From: Spongorhabdus nitratireducens
GTDB lineage: Bacteria; Pseudomonadota; Gammaproteobacteria; Pseudomonadales; Endozoicomonadaceae
DNA length: 64,000 nucleotides
Assembly: GCA_947387575.1 (NCBI GenBank)
Contig: CANDOC010000009.1
Location: forward strand, 186,001-250,000
Reading direction: 5' to 3'
Made by a program: the position numbers and the translations under genes. Position 1 is the first letter of the stretch; every line of letters begins with the position of its first letter. Below, one piece after another: positions 46,539 to 56,457 of this stretch. Below the pieces are notes generated by a model. That model worked only from the letters and a program-made list of their open reading frames with translations. It searched no databases and was not told where the DNA came from.

Positions 46539-47393
46539 ATGATTACTCGCTCTCTGCTGGTGCTGTTCTATATCTGGCACTGTATCTGGCTGCGTGTTCG
46601 TCCCTGGCTGTTTTTTCAGCTGAATGCAGATTACTTCAACAATGCTAAAGGGATCTTTTCCAAACTGGATATGGATCAACGTATACCGGCCCGCTGGAGA
46701 CTGAACCAGTTTCGGGATAACGGTGTGCAGCAGCCTGAAAGCTTTCCGGTATTTATCAAACCGGAATGGGGACAGAACTCAGCCGGTATTACCCGGGCTG
46801 ATAGCCAGATTGAACTGGACGCAGCAAGAGCAGCAAGAACTGAGGCTGACCTGCCATATCTGGTGCAGGAGAGTGCACCGGGCAAGCGGGAGTTCGAGGT
46901 TTATCTGATTACTTCCGAACTGACATCGGATCAGTTCGCCACCCTGTCGATTACCGAAGTCACCAACACCAGCGGTGAAGATCTGCCGGTAAACGGTATT
47001 TACAACAAACAAACCAGCTATCGGGATATTTCTGCCGAGTTGAGCTACGGCCAGATGCAACAGCTCTGGGATCATCTGAAAACAGTCGGTTACTTCAGAA
47101 CCGCAAGGTTCGGCATTCGGGCCGACAGTGTGCAGGATCTGGTGGCTGGCGAGTTCAAGATTTTTGAAATCAATCTGTTTCTGCCGATGCCTCTGGTTCT
47201 GCACTGTGAAAATACGACAGCCACACAGCGCCTGGGGATGATTTATCGTCTCACTTATCAGCTGGCTGCCGTTACCGGAACGATTCCCGAACGGAAAAAC
47301 AGAAAGTCCATTTTCTTTCGCAAACTGTTTGGCAAAAAAAGTACAGCTTCAACCTCCTCTGAAATTGCCACCCATAAGGAAGTTATTTCATGA
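46539..47393 (+). CDS. ATP-grasp ligase-like protein 1
   Basis: A 284-residue protein with an N-terminal hydrophobic stretch ('LLVLFYIWHCIWLRVRPWLF'). ATP-grasp features: the B-domain lysine in 'FPVFIKPEWGQNSAGI', the adenine-hinge region 'YLVQESAPGKREFEVYLI' and the metal-binding 'FKIFEINLFLPMPL' (E-x-N). Such enzymes join a carboxylate to an amine through an acyl phosphate. The substrate cannot be read. Its stop overlaps the start of the second ATP-grasp gene (ATGA), so the two are made together. It differs from gene 2 in sequence and is not a simple duplicate. Confidence 0.68.
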   Translation: MITRSLLVLFYIWHCIWLRVRPWLFFQLNADYFNNAKGIFSKLDMDQRIPARWRLNQFRDNGVQQPESFPVFIKPEWGQNSAGITRADSQIELDAARAARTEADLPYLVQESAPGKREFEVYLITSELTSDQFATLSITEVTNTSGEDLPVNGIYNKQTSYRDISAELSYGQMQQLWDHLKTVGYFRTARFGIRADSVQDLVAGEFKIFEINLFLPMPLVLHCENTTATQRLGMIYRLTYQLAAVTGTIPERKNRKSIFFRKLFGKKSTASTSSEIATHKEVIS

Positions 47394-48298
47394 AATTTCT
47401 GAAAAAGACCCTTTACAGCTATATCAGCAGAAAGTTCATGAATGGCTGCACCAACTATAACTCGCTGGACGTGCGCAAAAGCTGTCGTTCCAAGGAGCAG
47501 GCACGGGATACCTTCGCGGCTAATGATATTCCCCATGCCAAAGGGGAAATTTTCATAAACCCGTGGAGAGCACATCAGTTTGCCAAAGAACACGGTTTTC
47601 CGCTGGTGATTAAACCGAATGTCGGCGGGTTCTCCCGCGGCAGTTACTTTCCAATCAAAAATTTCCGGGAATTATGGAAAGCCATTTTTCTGGCCAAGAT
47701 CTGGTGGCCTGCCAGTGTGGTTGAGCAGTATCTGGAGGGCAAAAACTACCGGGTGCTGGTGGCTAACGGCAAAATCGTATCGGTGATTCAGCGCTATGCG
47801 CCTTTTGTCACCGGTAATGGTAATGACTCGATCGCAACCCTGATTGATGCTGAAAACAAGATCCGTGAAGAGATGGGATTGCTGGGGTGTATGTACCCGC
47901 TGCAAAAGGGTGAGCAGACCCAGAGCTATCTGGCCAAACAGGGTTATAACCTTGATACCGTTCCGGCCAGTGGTGAGCAAGTGAAGTTGTTCCACCGTAT
48001 TGCGCTGGCGCCAGGTGGTGTGGTTGAGACCATTCAGAAACAAAAGGTAACAGCAGATAACCATCAGCTGATGGAAAAAACCATCGATGCCTTTGGTGCC
48101 CGGATTCTGGGTATTGATGTCATCATGGAAAAAGGTATTGAGCATAGCCATAAAGATCAGAAGTGCATCCTGCTGGAAGTGAACTCCCGTCCCTATGTCA
48201 AAATGCACGATTATCCCCGCTACGGTGAAAGGGATGATCTGGCAGCCTGCTTTGCCGAGCTGGATCAGCTCGAAGTGGCTCAGGCAGACGTATTCTAA
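47390..48298 (+). CDS. ATP-grasp ligase 2 (cyanophycin-synthetase-like core)
   Basis: A 302-residue enzyme with a full ATP-grasp set: lysine in 'PLVIKPNVGGFSRGSYFP', 'VVEQYLEGKNYRVLVANGKI', 'RYAPFVTGNGNDSIATLI', Asp in 'ILGIDVIMEKGI' and the E-x-N in 'LLEVNSRPYVKMHDY'. The G-x-x-Y-R-V-L-V and V-T-G-x-G blocks resemble the ATP-grasp part of cyanophycin synthetase and GshF. A peptide-like ligation is likely. It is coupled to gene 1 and lies 12 bases before the MFS transporter. Confidence 0.76.
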   Translation: MKFLKKTLYSYISRKFMNGCTNYNSLDVRKSCRSKEQARDTFAANDIPHAKGEIFINPWRAHQFAKEHGFPLVIKPNVGGFSRGSYFPIKNFRELWKAIFLAKIWWPASVVEQYLEGKNYRVLVANGKIVSVIQRYAPFVTGNGNDSIATLIDAENKIREEMGLLGCMYPLQKGEQTQSYLAKQGYNLDTVPASGEQVKLFHRIALAPGGVVETIQKQKVTADNHQLMEKTIDAFGARILGIDVIMEKGIEHSHKDQKCILLEVNSRPYVKMHDYPRYGERDDLAACFAELDQLEVAQADVF

Positions 48299-48310
48299 GA
48301 GAGTATTCTG

Positions 48311-49504
48311 ATGACTACGGCAGTGCGCTACTTCTACAGTTTTTCCGGTATTCATGCCTTTCTGATTGGTCTGCTGCCGTTTTTCCTGCCGACCTTGCTA
48401 TGGCGGCAGGGATACTCCCTGAGTGAAATTGCCGGCTTTATCTCAGTGTCAGGGCTTGCCTACTTTGTAACCCTGATTGGCTGGGAGAAATTAAGAAGTA
48501 GCCGCTGGAAACTATGGGCTGTTCGTGGCTCCTTTGTGACAGAAGCCCTGCTGGTTTTAATGCTGGTTCAGGCTGAAGCAACCGGTTTATGGTTGTTGGC
48601 AGTGGCGAATGGTGTATACGGCTGTTTTTACTGGATGTCCCAGCGTCTGCTGTTCAAGGACTTATCCAGTTACCGCAATTCAGGTAATCATTTCGGTAAC
48701 TTCCAGATTGTTGTAACTGTACTGCTGAAACTGGGCATTCTGGCAGGGGCTTTCCTGCTGGAGCACAGTAGCCAAATGTTGCTGGCAGTACTGGCTGTAA
48801 CAGCATCTCTGCTGGGATTACTGCATACCTGGAATAAAGAGACGAAAGCGGAAATCTTGTCAGCGCTTAAAGCCGACAGGGTGAGTCTTAAGCAAGCGCT
48901 AAACCTGAAAGACGGCAATCACTCCAAACTGGTTTTCTTTGTTGATGGCTTGTTTCTTTTTCTTGAAAGCTATTTCTGGACATTGTCGCTTTACTTCCTG
49001 AGCAGTGAAAAGCTCATGAATCTGGGGGGGATGGTTGTAGGCTTGGCAGTTGCGCTGGCATTACTGTTCTGGATGGTGAAACGTTCAATCGACCGTGTTG
49101 ATGCCATCAAACTGCTGCGTATAGCAACAGCGTTGTACGCCGTGTCATGGTGGCTGCGCAGTGGTGTTGCTCCAGATATGAATCTGCTGCTTCAGCTGCT
49201 ACTGATTATGACGATTGCTTTCTTTACCAGCCTGTTCCGGTTGGCTTTCAATAAGGTCTTTTTTGATCGTGCAGAGCAGGCGTTTACCCAGCAATATTTA
49301 TTGGCGAAAAGTTATTACTCTCAGGCTGGTGTTTTTGTCTTCTTCGGGCTGTTAGCGCTGTTTGCTATCGACAGTGGTTCTGCAATGGAGCAATTAAACT
49401 CAGTTTATATTTATGCTTCGCTGTTGGTGCCTGCGCTGTGGCTGTACGCAATGAAAACTCAGTCACAGCAGAAGGAAGAGTATGTGGGCGTCGTGCCCTC
49501 GTAA
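48311..49504 (+). CDS. MFS transporter of the ATP-grasp operon
   Basis: A 397-residue membrane protein with 11-12 predicted helices in two halves joined by a basic loop ('NKETKAEILSALKADRVS'). The N-terminus 'FLPTLLWRQGYSLSEIAGFI' looks like the MFS first helix pair. No substrate signature is seen. Its position after two ligase genes suggests export of their product. It is convergent with moaA, with only four bases between the stops and no visible terminator. Confidence 0.75.
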   Translation: MTTAVRYFYSFSGIHAFLIGLLPFFLPTLLWRQGYSLSEIAGFISVSGLAYFVTLIGWEKLRSSRWKLWAVRGSFVTEALLVLMLVQAEATGLWLLAVANGVYGCFYWMSQRLLFKDLSSYRNSGNHFGNFQIVVTVLLKLGILAGAFLLEHSSQMLLAVLAVTASLLGLLHTWNKETKAEILSALKADRVSLKQALNLKDGNHSKLVFFVDGLFLFLESYFWTLSLYFLSSEKLMNLGGMVVGLAVALALLFWMVKRSIDRVDAIKLLRIATALYAVSWWLRSGVAPDMNLLLQLLLIMTIAFFTSLFRLAFNKVFFDRAEQAFTQQYLLAKSYYSQAGVFVFFGLLALFAIDSGSAMEQLNSVYIYASLLVPALWLYAMKTQSQQKEEYVGVVPS

Positions 49505-49508
49505 ACAG

Positions 49509-50489
49509 TCAGCCGCCCACTTGAGCCAGATTACGGGTCATACCGGTAATACCCTGATCCAGAAAGTGACTGGCTTCTTTTAATTTGAGCGACTCTCTCA
49601 TGCGAATGACCAGTTCTTCATGCTGGTCATCACTCTGAAGTAAATCTCTTAATTCAATCCCTGAGCTGGCAAACAGGCATAACTGCAACTGCCCCTGGCT
49701 GGTAACGCGCAGGCGGTTACAGTTATGACAGAAGTCGGGAGCGTACGGCATGATCAGGCCAATCCGGCCACGATAATCATCGTGATAAAACTCCTGAGCC
49801 GGGCCTGCATCAAGCTCCCGGGGCAATGTTTTCCAGCCCCGGTTTATCAGATCATCATATATTTTCATCCCGGAAACATGATGGTCGTTAAAGAATCGGG
49901 TATTACTGCCCGTTTGCATCAGTTCAATAAAGCGAAGTGAAACAGGTTTATTGCTGACCCAGTTGATAAAACTATCAAGACTCTCATCATTGAGCCCTTT
50001 CATCAGTACCGCATTCACCTTGATTTTTGACAGACCACTGGCAAGGCCGGTTTCTATACCTTTCAGAATATCTTTAAGGCGATCATGACCTGTAATTAGT
50101 TCAAAGGCTTTGGGGTCAAGGCTGTCGATACTGATATTGACTGAATCGATACCGGCATCTTTCCATTGGGTAATACATTGACTGATTTTGTAGCCATTGG
50201 TCGTCATGGCGACTTTTTTGATGCCGGGAACCTGCTTAACGGTGCTGACAATATCCAGAAAGTCTTTTCTTAATGTGGGTTCGCCACCGGTCAGGCGCAC
50301 TTTTTGAGTGCCTACTGCTGCAAAGGCCAGAGTCAGGCGACGAATTTCGTTTATGGAAAGGGCATTATTGTGGTGATGATCAAAGCAGCCTTCAGGCAGG
50401 CAGTAGCTGCAACGGAAATTGCAAAGGTCAGTAACCGACAGCCTCAGGTAGGGAAATGTGCGTCCCAGTGTGTCTTGTAATCGTTCCAT
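49509..50489 (-). CDS. moaA: GTP 3',8-cyclase MoaA
   Basis: Radical-SAM enzyme, first step of molybdopterin synthesis. The N-terminal [4Fe-4S] motif is 'TDLCNFRCSYC' (CxxxCxxC), the SAM motif 'RLTGGEPTLRKD', and the second cluster is 'FCHNCNRLRVTSQGQLQLC' near residues 255-273. The C-terminus ends in Gly-Gly, needed for activity in the family. It lies 49 bases after the 43-residue microprotein gene and is probably co-transcribed with the nap genes, whose product needs the cofactor. Confidence 0.95.
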   Translation of the reverse strand: MERLQDTLGRTFPYLRLSVTDLCNFRCSYCLPEGCFDHHHNNALSINEIRRLTLAFAAVGTQKVRLTGGEPTLRKDFLDIVSTVKQVPGIKKVAMTTNGYKISQCITQWKDAGIDSVNISIDSLDPKAFELITGHDRLKDILKGIETGLASGLSKIKVNAVLMKGLNDESLDSFINWVSNKPVSLRFIELMQTGSNTRFFNDHHVSGMKIYDDLINRGWKTLPRELDAGPAQEFYHDDYRGRIGLIMPYAPDFCHNCNRLRVTSQGQLQLCLFASSGIELRDLLQSDDQHEELVIRMRESLKLKEASHFLDQGITGMTRNLAQVGG

Positions 50490-50538
50490 AAGCGCACATG
50501 ATTACACCGTATGAATTGTGTTTGAGCCCAAGGTGGAC

Positions 50539-50670
50539 TCACTTGTTCTTCTGGCTGATATCAATAAGGAAGCAGGCTACCAGAGCGGTAATAGCAAACC
50601 CTGCGATAAATATCATAGGCATTACAGAATAGCCCAGAATATGCCAGATAACGTACTCAAGTGTACTCAT
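50539..50670 (-). CDS. 43-residue membrane microprotein linked to nap (TIGR02808-like)
   Basis: ATG 50670 to TGA 50539-50541 encodes 43 residues: 'MSTLEYVIWHILGYSVMPM', then a single membrane helix 'FIAGFAITALVACFLI' and a basic end 'SQKNK'. The pattern fits the short TIGR02808 family seen near nap genes in marine gammaproteobacteria. It lies 39 bases after napC and before moaA on the same strand. It is too short for most gene finders. Function unknown; a small subunit or stabiliser of NapC is possible. Confidence 0.78.
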   Translation of the reverse strand: MSTLEYVIWHILGYSVMPMIFIAGFAITALVACFLIDISQKNK

Positions 50671-50709
50671 AGTGACGGTGTTCCCCTTGTAGGTTAATTT
50701 GCAGAGGGT

Positions 50710-51378
50710 TCATTGGCTGTGAGGATTGGTTTTATTTTTTCCTGACGGACCTGCCCTCTCGGTTTGCCAGCCTTCGATACCCTCCATATCCGGCAGGCGA
50801 TGGGCTATGCCCTTATGACAGTCTATACAGGTAAACTTTCCTGATGCCAGTGCAGTACTGTGAAGAGCTGCGGCACGGTTAGCCTGCAGGGTGAAATCCA
50901 TAAACTCAAAGTTATGGCAGTTGCGGCATTCCCGCGAGTCATTTTCTTTCATCCGCTGCCACTCCCGTTTCGCCATTTCCAGACGGTGCTCTTCAAACTT
51001 GATCGGAGTATCAATCTTGCCGGTAATCTTGCCCCACAGCTCCTTGCTGGCTTGTACCTTGCGAACAATCTTGTGAGTCCATTCATGAGGCACATGGCAG
51101 TCGGGACAGCTGGCACGAACACCCGAACGGTTGCTGAAGTGAATAGTGGTCTTCAGCTCCTGGAACACGTTATCGTGCATTTCGTGGCATGTGGTGCAGA
51201 ATGCTTCGGTGTTACTGGCTTCCATCAGGGTATTGAAGCCGCCCCAGAAGATAATTCCGGAAAAAAAACCGAACGCCAGTATGATCCATAAAGCCAGAGC
51301 GACCGGCCGGGTAAATATCTTCCAGTATCGATGCAGGAATGCAGGCAGAAGGGCTGTCAAAAAGGCAGGTAGTTTCAT
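50710..51378 (-). CDS. napC: NapC/NirT tetraheme quinol dehydrogenase
   Basis: A 222-residue membrane-anchored cytochrome that takes electrons from quinol to NapB. One N-terminal helix ('[18 protein letters not shown]') and four CxxCH heme sites: '[10 protein letters not shown]', '[10 protein letters not shown]', 'CRNCHNFEF' and '[10 protein letters not shown]'. It follows napB by seven bases. Confidence 0.95.
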   Translation of the reverse strand: MKLPAFLTALLPAFLHRYWKIFTRPVALALWIILAFGFFSGIIFWGGFNTLMEASNTEAFCTTCHEMHDNVFQELKTTIHFSNRSGVRASCPDCHVPHEWTHKIVRKVQASKELWGKITGKIDTPIKFEEHRLEMAKREWQRMKENDSRECRNCHNFEFMDFTLQANRAAALHSTALASGKFTCIDCHKGIAHRLPDMEGIEGWQTERAGPSGKNKTNPHSQ

Positions 51379-51385
51379 AACAGCT

Positions 51386-51874
51386 TCATTGCTTTTTCAG
51401 GCTGTCGACAGGAGAGAAAGTATTGGGAACAAGAGGCTTGGCATTGGCCTGAACAACATGGCACTGGGTGCAGTTATAACGGCTGGGAGCTACATCAGCC
51501 AGAACATTGCCATCCCGGTCCATATAGTGACTGATGCCGATCTTGGGCGCCTTCATTCGCACAGAGTTTTGCCAGCTGTGGCACATCATGCACTTGTTAC
51601 TGTTAGCCGTAATTTCATACCCCCGAATTGAGTGGGGAATAGGCGGTGGCTGCCCGACATATTGCATGGGGTAAGGGTCGGTTTGTTTAGGGTATTTGGC
51701 AACCGGAGGCGGTTTACCCTCTTCATCTATCGGGGTTGGCCCTCGCAATGACTCAACCCTGACCGGGTCAGATGTTGTTTCGGTTTCACTTTCTTTGGCG
51801 GCAAAGGCAATTATGACCGTTACCAGTGTTGTCGCCATCAGTACCCGAACGATCAGTTGGGCAGGATTTGTCAT
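51386..51874 (-). CDS. napB: Diheme cytochrome c subunit NapB
   Basis: A 162-residue periplasmic electron-transfer subunit of nitrate reductase. The start at ATG 51874 has GGAG seven bases upstream. A signal ('[16 protein letters not shown]') is followed by the heme motifs 'CMMCHSW' and 'CTQCHVV'. Axial-ligand histidines are plausible in '[10 protein letters not shown]' and 'GISHYMD'. Confidence 0.94.
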   Translation of the reverse strand: MTNPAQLIVRVLMATTLVTVIIAFAAKESETETTSDPVRVESLRGPTPIDEEGKPPPVAKYPKQTDPYPMQYVGQPPPIPHSIRGYEITANSNKCMMCHSWQNSVRMKAPKIGISHYMDRDGNVLADVAPSRYNCTQCHVVQANAKPLVPNTFSPVDSLKKQ

Positions 51875-51890
51875 GACAGCACTCCGGATA

Positions 51891-54383
51891 TCAGACCTTT
51901 TCAACCCTTACGGCACATTTCTTGAAGTCCGTCTGTTTTGAGAGCGGGTCGGTTGCGTCAAGAATCAGTTTGTTGACGAGCTGGGAAGCATCAAAGAAGG
52001 GAATAAATGTATACCCTCTTGGCATTCTGTTTCGACCCCGGGTTTCAACCCGGGTACGGATTTCACCCCGGCGGGAAATAACTTTTACTTGCGAACCCCG
52101 GCGCACACCCAGTTCACTGGCATCGTCCGGATTCATAAACAGCAGGGCATCGGGGAATGCTTTATACAGCTCCGGAATCCGCTGGGTCATGCTGCCTGAG
52201 TGCCAGTGTTCCAGCACCCTGCCGGTTGACAGCCACATCGGATACTGTTCGTCTGGCTCTTCTGCCGGTGGTTCATAAGGCAGGGCAAAGATCCAGGCTT
52301 TTCCGTCCGGCTTGCCATAGAAACGGATATCTTCGCCATCCGGAACATAAGGGTCATATTCTTCGTTGAAACGCCATCGGGTCTCTTCGCCATCGACGAC
52401 GGGCCAGCGTAGTCCACGCGCTTTGTGATACATTTCAAAGGGCGCAAGATCGTGCGCTTTGCCACGCCCGAAGGTCGCATACTCTTCGAATAGCCCCTTC
52501 TGAACATAGAAGCCAAAATGATGGGCTTCATCATTCTCCCGATCGGGATTCACCTCGGATAGCGGGAACCGGTTTATTTGACCGTTTTCGTATAAGACAT
52601 CGTAAACTCTTTTGCCTTTATACTGCGGAGCCTTGGCTAGCAGCTCTGGTGGCCAGACTTCCTCCACCTGAAAGTATTTGGAAAATTCCAGCAGTTGCCA
52701 TAAATCACTGCGGGCATTCTCCGGCGCTTTTACCTGCTGATACCAGAACTGGGTACGTCTTTCAGCGTTACCGTAAGCCCCTTCTTTTTCCACCCACATG
52801 GCAGTCGGCAGAATCAGGTCAGCACCTTGAGCTGTAACTGTAGGATAGGGGTCTGAAACGACAATAAAGTTATGTGGGTTGCGATAGCCGGGCCAGGTTT
52901 CCTGATCAAGATTCGGAGCAGTCTGCAGGTTATTGTTGCACATCACCCAGTAGGCGTTGATTTTGCCATCTTTCAGCATGCGGTCATGCAGCACAGCATG
53001 ATAACCGGGTTTTTCAGGGATAGTGCCGTCCGGCAGTTTCCAGATTTTTTCTGCTTTTTTACGGTGTTCAGGATTGGCGACCACCATATCAGCAGGCAGT
53101 CGGTGGGAAAATGTACCGACCTCCCTTGCTGTTCCGCAGGCAGAAGGCTGACCTGTCAGAGAGAAGGGGCCACAGCCAGGCTCTGATATCTTGCCTGTCA
53201 GCAGATGAATATTGTTAATAATATTATTCATCCACACGCCACGGGTGTGCTGATTAACGCCCATGGTCCATAGCGACATCACTTTGATATCAGGGTCGGC
53301 ATAACCTTCGGCCAGCTGTTCCAGCAACTCTGGAGAAACCCCTGATAACTCGGCTGTTTTATCCAGCGTATAGTCGCTGACAAAACGGGCAAAGTCTTCC
53401 AGTGATATTGCTTCAGAGTCTCCACTATCAGGGTTTTTGGCTTTTTGCTGCCGGGGATCTTCCGGTCTCAGCCCGTATCCGATATCGGTAACGCCGCGCC
53501 GGAAATGAGTATGCTTATTGACAAAGTCCATGTTGACTCTGCCAGTAGTGATGATGTGGTTACAGATATAGTTGCCAATGGCCAGATCAGTCTGGGGCTT
53601 GAATATCATCGGGTGTTTGGCAAGGTCACATGACCGGTGTCGATAAGTTGACAGAACTTCGACATTCACATGTTCATAAGCCAGCACTCGCGCAGCTATC
53701 CGTGTCCACAGCACTGGGTGGTTTTCAGCCATGTTTGAGCCCCAGAGCACAAACAGGTCGGCATTTTCAAAGTCGTCATAGCAGCCCATGGGTTCATCAA
53801 TGCCAAAGGTGCGCATAAAGCCACCCACAGCAGAAGCCATACAGTGTCGGGCATTGGGATCAATATTGTTTGATCTCAGTCCGGCTTTCATAAACTTGGA
53901 TGCAGCGTATCCTTCCCATACCGTCCACTGCCCCGAACCGAACATGCCAACGCCTGTTGGACCTTTCTCCTTCAGCACCTTCTTAAACTGTTTGGCCATT
54001 TCCTGGAATGCGCGTTCCCAGCTAACCGGTGTGAATTCTCCTTCCTTGTCGTACATTCCATTCGACATTCTCAGCAGCGGAGTCGTGAGGCGGTCCGCGC
54101 CGTATATGCCTTTGGAAACAAAGTAACCCTTGATGCAGTTAAGACCACGATTTACCGGCGCCTCGGGATCTGCCTTGGTGGCAACAATTCGGCCATCCTG
54201 TACTCCGATAAGAATGCTACAGCCGGTACCACAGAAGCGGCAGGGTGCCTTGTCCCAGCGAATCCGGTTTCTTTTGGTGGATGCAATCAGGTTGGTGGCG
54301 CTGGCAGGTACGGCCAAACCTGCAGCGCTGGTGGCTGCAGCGGCTGCTGACATCTTCAGAAACTGACGACGATTTCCGTTCAT
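51891..54383 (-). CDS. napA: Periplasmic nitrate reductase catalytic subunit NapA
   Basis: A 830-residue molybdenum enzyme (bis-MGD, one [4Fe-4S]) that reduces nitrate to nitrite. A Tat signal is present ('[16 protein letters not shown]'). The cluster motif '[14 protein letters not shown]' and a later cysteine in 'GLNCIKGYF' are in place. The Mo ligand is the usual cysteine region '[18 protein letters not shown]'. Length equals E. coli NapA. It is third in napF-D-A-B-C. Confidence 0.97.
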   Translation of the reverse strand: MNGNRRQFLKMSAAAAATSAAGLAVPASATNLIASTKRNRIRWDKAPCRFCGTGCSILIGVQDGRIVATKADPEAPVNRGLNCIKGYFVSKGIYGADRLTTPLLRMSNGMYDKEGEFTPVSWERAFQEMAKQFKKVLKEKGPTGVGMFGSGQWTVWEGYAASKFMKAGLRSNNIDPNARHCMASAVGGFMRTFGIDEPMGCYDDFENADLFVLWGSNMAENHPVLWTRIAARVLAYEHVNVEVLSTYRHRSCDLAKHPMIFKPQTDLAIGNYICNHIITTGRVNMDFVNKHTHFRRGVTDIGYGLRPEDPRQQKAKNPDSGDSEAISLEDFARFVSDYTLDKTAELSGVSPELLEQLAEGYADPDIKVMSLWTMGVNQHTRGVWMNNIINNIHLLTGKISEPGCGPFSLTGQPSACGTAREVGTFSHRLPADMVVANPEHRKKAEKIWKLPDGTIPEKPGYHAVLHDRMLKDGKINAYWVMCNNNLQTAPNLDQETWPGYRNPHNFIVVSDPYPTVTAQGADLILPTAMWVEKEGAYGNAERRTQFWYQQVKAPENARSDLWQLLEFSKYFQVEEVWPPELLAKAPQYKGKRVYDVLYENGQINRFPLSEVNPDRENDEAHHFGFYVQKGLFEEYATFGRGKAHDLAPFEMYHKARGLRWPVVDGEETRWRFNEEYDPYVPDGEDIRFYGKPDGKAWIFALPYEPPAEEPDEQYPMWLSTGRVLEHWHSGSMTQRIPELYKAFPDALLFMNPDDASELGVRRGSQVKVISRRGEIRTRVETRGRNRMPRGYTFIPFFDASQLVNKLILDATDPLSKQTDFKKCAVRVEKV

Positions 54384-54448
54384 AGTGACTGCAACCTGTG
54401 TGCGCTGAATAAAGCTGCTGGTGGAAAATACCGCAAATGGCTGTTTGA

Positions 54449-54697
54449 TTAATCGCAGTGACCGTAAGTAAAGGAAACATCCAGCACTTCCGGCAGATCC
54501 TGCAGCAGGGTTATTTTCCGGAACATGCGTTGAGACTGACCATTATCTTCGATGGTGATGGCAAACCTGCCGCAGTTATCCTGAGCATGAATATCCACCC
54601 CTTCCATCGCATGAAGTTGCTGCTCAACCTGATGCTGGTGTTCAGGCCTGGTAAGAACAACCAGACCACAAACTTCATAACCGGGAGATGCAGGCAT
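54449..54697 (-). CDS. napD: NapD, Tat chaperone of NapA
   Basis: An 82-residue cytoplasmic protein that binds the NapA Tat signal. '[21 protein letters not shown]', in part, and the C-terminal '[12 protein letters not shown]' fit the NapD family. It lies between napF and napA. Confidence 0.86.
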   Translation of the reverse strand: MPASPGYEVCGLVVLTRPEHQHQVEQQLHAMEGVDIHAQDNCGRFAITIEDNGQSQRMFRKITLLQDLPEVLDVSFTYGHCD

Positions 54698-54751
54698 TGA
54701 GATGTACCGGTGTCTGGAAGTTAATGGTGCAACCAGGAACTGCTGATTTCG

Positions 54752-55276
54752 TTAATCACCAGGTAGTTCATCGCCAGATAGCACGGGCTCTTGCATTTTG
54801 ATGGCGGTTACCGGACATACACGGTAACAGGCCCCACATCCGGTACAGTTGTCGTCTTGTATCCGGGGAATGAAAGTGCCGTCTGTTTCTGGCGCAAGAT
54901 GAATGGCTTCTGTCGGACATTCATCGACACAGGCCAGACATTGAACACCCTGAGTTGCAATGCAGTTTTGACCAATAATGGCTTTAAGTTGCCAGGGCGA
55001 TGTTCCGGATACAAAGTGTAGTGCATTAACCGAACATGCACCGGCACAGTTTTGACAAAAAGTGCATTCACCCTTGTCAAAGTTAACTTCAGGAAAACCG
55101 CCACTGCCGTTAAAAAGAATGCTCTCAGGACATTCTGTGATGCAGTCACCACAACGGGTGCAGATTGAAGTAAATCTGTTTTCATTCCCGAACCAGGGTG
55201 GTCTGAGAGGAGTGGCTTTATTTCGTTTCAAAGAAAGAAATGATCGACGGCTGTGATCAATGTTTTCGTCTGCCAT
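54752..55276 (-). CDS. napF: NapF ferredoxin-type protein
   Basis: A 174-residue cytoplasmic iron-sulfur protein that helps activate NapA. Four cysteine groups: 'CTRCGDCITECP', 'CTFCQNCAGAC', 'CLACVDECP' and 'CTGCGACYRVCP'. The early 'SRRSFLSLKR' is typical. The start is ATG 55276; the open frame runs 16 codons further. It is the first gene of the nap operon; no napG, napH or napE is present. Confidence 0.92.
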   Translation of the reverse strand: MADENIDHSRRSFLSLKRNKATPLRPPWFGNENRFTSICTRCGDCITECPESILFNGSGGFPEVNFDKGECTFCQNCAGACSVNALHFVSGTSPWQLKAIIGQNCIATQGVQCLACVDECPTEAIHLAPETDGTFIPRIQDDNCTGCGACYRVCPVTAIKMQEPVLSGDELPGD

Positions 55277-55363
55277 TTCACATGCTCGACCGTAAACGCA
55301 GAGTTGCGAAAGTATAGAGTGCAACGCCTTTTCCTGCTCAAGGCACGGTCACACTGATCTGCG

Positions 55364-55394
55364 TTGGTCAACATTCCTGCGGTTGCGTTATAAT
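55364..55394 (+). promoter_or_regulatory. Candidate promoter of yebC
   Basis: TATAAT (-10) lies at 55389-55394 and TTGGTC (-35) at 55364-55369, with a long 19-base spacer. It is in the 215 bases between divergent napF and yebC, so the napF promoter must lie here too; I see no clear FNR or Nar site. Confidence 0.45.
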
Positions 55395-55491
55395 GCGGGG
55401 TTTGAAATCTATTGGGTGTGCTGCTTCCCCCGCAGTCTGTCAAACAGGCTGCCAGCAGCCGCGTAGTATTTGAGACGCGAAGAGGCATTTC

Positions 55492-56238
55492 ATGGCAGGT
55501 CATAGTAAGTGGGCCAACATCAAGCACCGCAAGGCAGCTCAGGACGCCAAGCGTGGCAAAATCTTCACTAAAGTAATTCGCGAACTGGTTGTTGCAGCCA
55601 AGGCTGGCGGTGGTAATCCGGACGATAACCCGCGTCTGCGTGCAGCTATCGACAAGGCGCTGGGCGTCAACATGACCCGCGATACCATCAACCGTGCAGT
55701 ACAGCGTGGTGCTGGTGGTGGTGAAGACTCCAACATGGATGAAGTGACCTATGAAGGTTACGGTCCGGGTGGTGTGGCAGTACTGGTTGAGTGTCTGACC
55801 GACAACCGCAACCGTACTGTATCTGAAGTGCGTCATGCGTTCAGTAAGCACGGCGGTAACCTGGGAACTGACGGCTCTGTTGCTTACCTGTTTGAGCGCA
55901 AGGGTCAGATCTTCTTTGAAGCCGGTGCTGACGAAGAAACCGTAATGGACGCGGCACTGGAAGCGGGTGCTGAAGATATTGTCACCAATGATGATGGTTC
56001 CATCGAAGTGCTGACTGACTGGACTGAGTTCATGCAGGTCAAGGAAGCACTGGAGCAGGGTGGCCTGACTCCGGCGGGTGGTGAAGTGGCGATGATCGCT
56101 TCAACCCAGGCGCCGATGGATAAGGATGGTGCAGAGAAGATCCTGAAGCTGATCGATCGTCTGGAAGATCTGGATGACGTGCAGGAAGTTTACACTAATG
56201 CCGATATCCCGGCAGAAGTGATGGAGCAGCTGGGTTAA
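55492..56238 (+). CDS. yebC: YebC/PmpR family protein
   Basis: A 248-residue protein of the YebC family, reported as transcription factor or ribosome-associated factor. The N-terminus '[20 protein letters not shown]' is diagnostic, with '[19 protein letters not shown]' style block and '[19 protein letters not shown]' following. It is in the usual place before ruvC. Confidence 0.95.
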   Translation: MAGHSKWANIKHRKAAQDAKRGKIFTKVIRELVVAAKAGGGNPDDNPRLRAAIDKALGVNMTRDTINRAVQRGAGGGEDSNMDEVTYEGYGPGGVAVLVECLTDNRNRTVSEVRHAFSKHGGNLGTDGSVAYLFERKGQIFFEAGADEETVMDAALEAGAEDIVTNDDGSIEVLTDWTEFMQVKEALEQGGLTPAGGEVAMIASTQAPMDKDGAEKILKLIDRLEDLDDVQEVYTNADIPAEVMEQLG

Positions 56239-56260
56239 TTAAAACCCGGTTTGTCTCAAG

Positions 56261-56296
56261 ATGCAGTGTTTGTTTCATGCGAACACTGCATTTTTT
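56261..56296 (+). terminator. Terminator of yebC
   Basis: ATGCAGTGTT (56261-56270) pairs with AACACTGCAT (56282-56291), followed by T residues on the plus strand. It sits 23 bases after the yebC stop. Confidence 0.85.
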
Positions 56297-56310
56297 ATAT
56301 GTGTCGCAGA

Positions 56311-56457
56311 TTACATATTCCAGCCCAGCAACAGCATAAACAAAACAGCAATGACGGCTGTGAGGGTAAGCAGGGTGTAGAAAAGGTCGTTCATTGCCAT
56401 TCGCTTGATCGTTTCCAGTGTTTGTCGTTGCGGCGGCTTGTAAAAAAGTCCCTCTAT
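56311..56457 (-). CDS. Possible small membrane protein
   Basis: A minus-strand frame gives up to 49 residues from ATG 56457. Its C-terminal end 'LFYTLLTLTAVIAVLFMLLL' is a clean membrane helix. An internal ATG precedes 'NDLFYTLLTL'. No good ribosome site is visible and I know no family. It lies between yebC and ruvC, opposite strand. Low confidence. Confidence 0.28.
   Translation of the reverse strand: MEGLFYKPPQRQTLETIKRMAMNDLFYTLLTLTAVIAVLFMLLLGWNM

Noticed and set aside
47672-48355. 227-residue minus-strand frame over ATP-grasp gene 2
   Set aside because: Antisense shadow; the plus-strand frame has the full ATP-grasp motif set and operon spacing.
55350-55375. FNR-like site before napF
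   Set aside because: The region 'GTTGACCAACGCAGATCAG' (minus strand) has half-sites that look like FNR but the spacing is wrong for TTGAT-N4-ATCAA.
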